From NCBI RefSeq assembly GCF_009674725.1, contig NZ_WKKH01000015.1:51913-115912 (forward strand): a DNA stretch of 64,000 nucleotides. The letters are read 5' to 3'. The notes under the pieces were generated by a model. The model was not told the DNA's origin, did not search any database, and worked only from the letters and a program-made list of their open reading frames with translations. This document shows positions 62,141-64,000 of the stretch, piece by piece (position 1 is the stretch's first letter; every line of letters begins with the position of its first letter). Position numbers and translations under genes: made by a program. Source of the DNA: Pedobacter petrophilus. GTDB taxonomy: Bacteria; Bacteroidota; Bacteroidia; Sphingobacteriales; Sphingobacteriaceae.

Positions 62141-63244
62141 TTATCTCAACATGGCCTGATAAAAAGGATAAAGCTCATCCGCCAGGATCTGATGATCGGC
62201 CACGCTCGGATGGCTGGAACATCCATGTGGGTCCATCGGCTGAAAGAAAAATGTTTTTACTTCCTTGTCTTTCGGATACCGCGAGTCAACCTGGTTTTTA
62301 ATGTCGGTCAGTAATTTCTCAAACACATCGCGTTGCGCTCCTTTTACCATCGGGCTACTTAACAGGGCAATCTGAGCCTTTGGATATTTAGATTTAATCA
62401 GTTTGATAAAGTCTACATAACGCTTTACAAATAACTCGTTATCGAAAGGTTTCCTAACCGATTTACCATCACCATTACTAAAATCATTGGTACCTAAAGC
62501 AATGCTTACAATCTTTGGACTATACGTTTTAAAATCCCACTTTTGCTTGCTCCCAAGATGAAAATCAAGGTTTTCATACACATCAGGCATTGCGGGGCCA
62601 TCTGCATTCCAGACTCTGTAAATCCCGATACCGCTTACGCTGCTCATTAAATAGTTCGCTCCTAGTTTCCTTGCTACCCTTGGTCCATACGCCAGGTAAG
62701 CGTTGTGCTGATCATGGTAATCGCCCGTTCCGCATGGATATTCGCTATCATCAGCAGCAGCACCGCAAGTAATGCTGTTGCCAATAAATTCGATTAATGG
62801 CGCTTTTGCTACAGTAATTGCCCTAACTTTTTTCGCTACAATATTACCAATTAAAATAGCCCCTGTATGGGCTTCCGTTGCTTTGTAAATCCAAATGGTA
62901 TGTTCACCCTTTCCTGTTGCTTTAATGGTTATCGGGTCTGGTTTCTTTCCCTCTATCCTAATCCGATTTTGGTAAACGCCATCCATTTCATATTGCAAAT
63001 AGTTATGCGCCCGGGTATCCGGCACATCTGCAAAAATCACACAGCTATCTCCGCTAAACTTAAAACCAAAATGTGCTGCAGAGCTAATTAGTTCCAGTTT
63101 TTTCGCTGCATTGATGATCGTTCTGCCAAAAGGTTTAAGCGCCGGCGCATAAAGAGTATCTGTACCCTTGTTCAGGCTAATTGCTGAAGCAGAATGGAGG
63201 GAAAAAAATGATAAGACAAGCAGGGAAAAAATCTTAAGTTTCAT
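62141..63244 (-). CDS. SGNH/GDSL esterase, CE2-like
   Basis: A 367-residue exported esterase. After a signal peptide (ending HSASA) comes an N-terminal beta-sandwich (about residues 28-145), then an SGNH domain. Block I is IEFIGNSITCG (Ser157), block III is SIALGTNDFSNG and the catalytic Asp/His region is HPSVADHQILADELY. This two-domain plan matches CE2 acetyl-esterases that deacetylate plant polysaccharides. It is divergent from the GH31 gene, and the two may act together on carbohydrate. Confidence 0.88.
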   Translation of the reverse strand: MKLKIFSLLVLSFFSLHSASAISLNKGTDTLYAPALKPFGRTIINAAKKLELISSAAHFGFKFSGDSCVIFADVPDTRAHNYLQYEMDGVYQNRIRIEGKKPDPITIKATGKGEHTIWIYKATEAHTGAILIGNIVAKKVRAITVAKAPLIEFIGNSITCGAAADDSEYPCGTGDYHDQHNAYLAYGPRVARKLGANYLMSSVSGIGIYRVWNADGPAMPDVYENLDFHLGSKQKWDFKTYSPKIVSIALGTNDFSNGDGKSVRKPFDNELFVKRYVDFIKLIKSKYPKAQIALLSSPMVKGAQRDVFEKLLTDIKNQVDSRYPKDKEVKTFFFQPMDPHGCSSHPSVADHQILADELYPFYQAMLR

Positions 63245-63426
63245 TGGTTAGCAGGTTTCAATTCACAAGATATATAATTTAATAAGTTAAACTGCCCAAC
63301 GATAAAAAACTATCAACTAATGCTGAAAAAGTATGAAATTATTCCCCCGGAGACCTTTACTTTAGTTTATTGAAAACCAAATGTTCTTGCTTACCACGCT
63401 ACCGGTGGCCGGCTAAGTTAAAATCT

Positions 63427-63960
63427 ATGAGAAAACACACCTCCCTGCTCACTACAATGGCGATTCTATTGTCATTCCCCATGTTCAGTTTTTCGCAGAA
63501 CCTCCATTATCAAAAAACAAATCAGGGCATAATTGTTCGTCCGGAACTTAATTCGGCAAACGCCGGAAAACAGATCAGGATAGACGTCATTTCCGATCAG
63601 ATTATCCATACAGTAATCTCGCCAACAGATCAGTTTTCAACCGAAGCCAGTTTAATGGTCATTCCGGTTAAAGCAAATTCTGATTGGACAGTGACCGAAA
63701 ATGCAGACCAGATTCAACTCAAAACCAGGCTGCTCTTGGTTAAAGTAAATGCCAAAACAGGCCAGATTCAATATCAACACCTGGATGGTCAAAATATTCT
63801 CGAAGAAAAAGCACAAACGTCAAGGTCTTTTAGTGCCGTTTCAAACGATGGCGAAGCCGGTTATCAGCTTACACAGGCCTTTTATTCTCCGGCAGATGAA
63901 GCGCTTTATGGTTTAGGTCAGCATCAGGATGAACTGTGTTTAAATCCAAATAATAATTAA
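63427..63960 (+). CDS. GH31 glycosidase N-terminal part, ends early
   Basis: A reading frame of 177 codons from ATG 63427 (signal peptide MRKHTSLLTTMAILLSFPMFSFSQ). The GH31 N-terminal beta domain follows: LNSANAGKQIRIDVISDQIIHTVISP and the conserved EALYGLGQHQDE, after which a GH31 enzyme would normally continue for several hundred residues. Here it ends LCLNPNNN and stops at 63958-63960. A simple one-base shift does not restore homology in the 40 bases left. The gene may be interrupted by an insertion or truly truncated; the window ends too soon to tell. Confidence 0.7.
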   Translation: MRKHTSLLTTMAILLSFPMFSFSQNLHYQKTNQGIIVRPELNSANAGKQIRIDVISDQIIHTVISPTDQFSTEASLMVIPVKANSDWTVTENADQIQLKTRLLLVKVNAKTGQIQYQHLDGQNILEEKAQTSRSFSAVSNDGEAGYQLTQAFYSPADEALYGLGQHQDELCLNPNNN

Positions 63961-64000
63961 AATTTTTCCAAATAATATTTTGTTTTAGGAAGGTTGTAAC

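Noticed and set aside
62086..62301. Plus-strand 71-codon frame near the esterase 3' end
   Set aside because: Mostly antisense to the SGNH esterase gene; the remaining 55 bases show nothing.

Overview
The window looks like chromosome from a Sphingobacteriaceae member (phylum Bacteroidota), most likely Pedobacter or a close relative. The evidence is the lack of Shine-Dalgarno sites, several TAnnTTTG -7 boxes just upstream of start codons, a CarboxypepD_reg/TonB-dependent receptor, GH29/GH31/CE2-type secreted enzymes, and families largely confined to this phylum (HupE/UreJ-like plus DUF6702-like, DUF4407, DUF7033-type pseudo-deacetylase, DUF6358-like). I found no rRNA, tRNA, CRISPR array or intact transposase.

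Layout. 1-2.9 kb: M1 peptidase (cut by the window edge), HupE/UreJ-like membrane protein and a DUF6702-like secreted protein. 3-6.8 kb: deacetylase-like protein with degenerate metal site, upp, a frameshifted tyrosine phosphatase, HAD nucleotidase, DinB-like protein and a gene remnant. 6.8-22.4 kb: surface-glycan region with a flippase, four glycosyltransferase or sugar-associated genes, three methyltransferases, a GH29 fucosidase, rhomboid and tricorn proteases on the opposite strand, and two small PD-(D/E)XK nucleases (GxxExxY and YhcG/DUF1016) inserted among them. 22.5-26.4 kb: DJ-1/PfpI protein, a second frameshifted gene, a serine hydrolase and an LpxL-like acyltransferase. 26.8-31.3 kb: TPP riboswitch, TonB-dependent receptor, thiE, a degenerate thiamine-pyrophosphokinase-like protein and a GNAT protein, a thiamine uptake/salvage unit. 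31.4-51 kb: peptidase-rich housekeeping (M28, M61, M14, second rhomboid, PepT), DUF4407 protein, rhodanese, dipeptide epimerase, aldose epimerase, acyltransferase and the cysE-cysM pair.

51.5-58.5 kb is the least ordinary part. It holds a secreted hypothetical protein, a single-pass membrane hypothetical protein preceded by iterated GGAAT motifs, a structured leader followed by a 61-aa secreted Pro/Gly/Asp-rich peptide with its own terminator, a TPR lipoprotein histidine kinase and response regulator, a small cysteine protein with a secreted nuclease, and a tandem array of four ~249-bp units. Each array unit carries a strong minus-strand intrinsic terminator whose stem is fully paired only in minus-strand RNA. 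The array is headed by a 38-aa ORF whose start resembles Bacteroidota bacteriocin/RiPP leaders. This array is my best candidate for something undescribed.

58.5-64 kb: ECF sigma factor with HEAT-repeat membrane anti-sigma candidate and DUF4097-like secreted protein, RidA and a Crp-family regulator, a CE2-like SGNH esterase, and the N-terminus of a GH31 glycosidase that stops early near the window edge.

At least two genes (5.05-5.37 kb and 23.1-24.2 kb) are each broken by one missing base in an A/T-rich run. Either they are young pseudogenes or the assembly has residual single-base errors.
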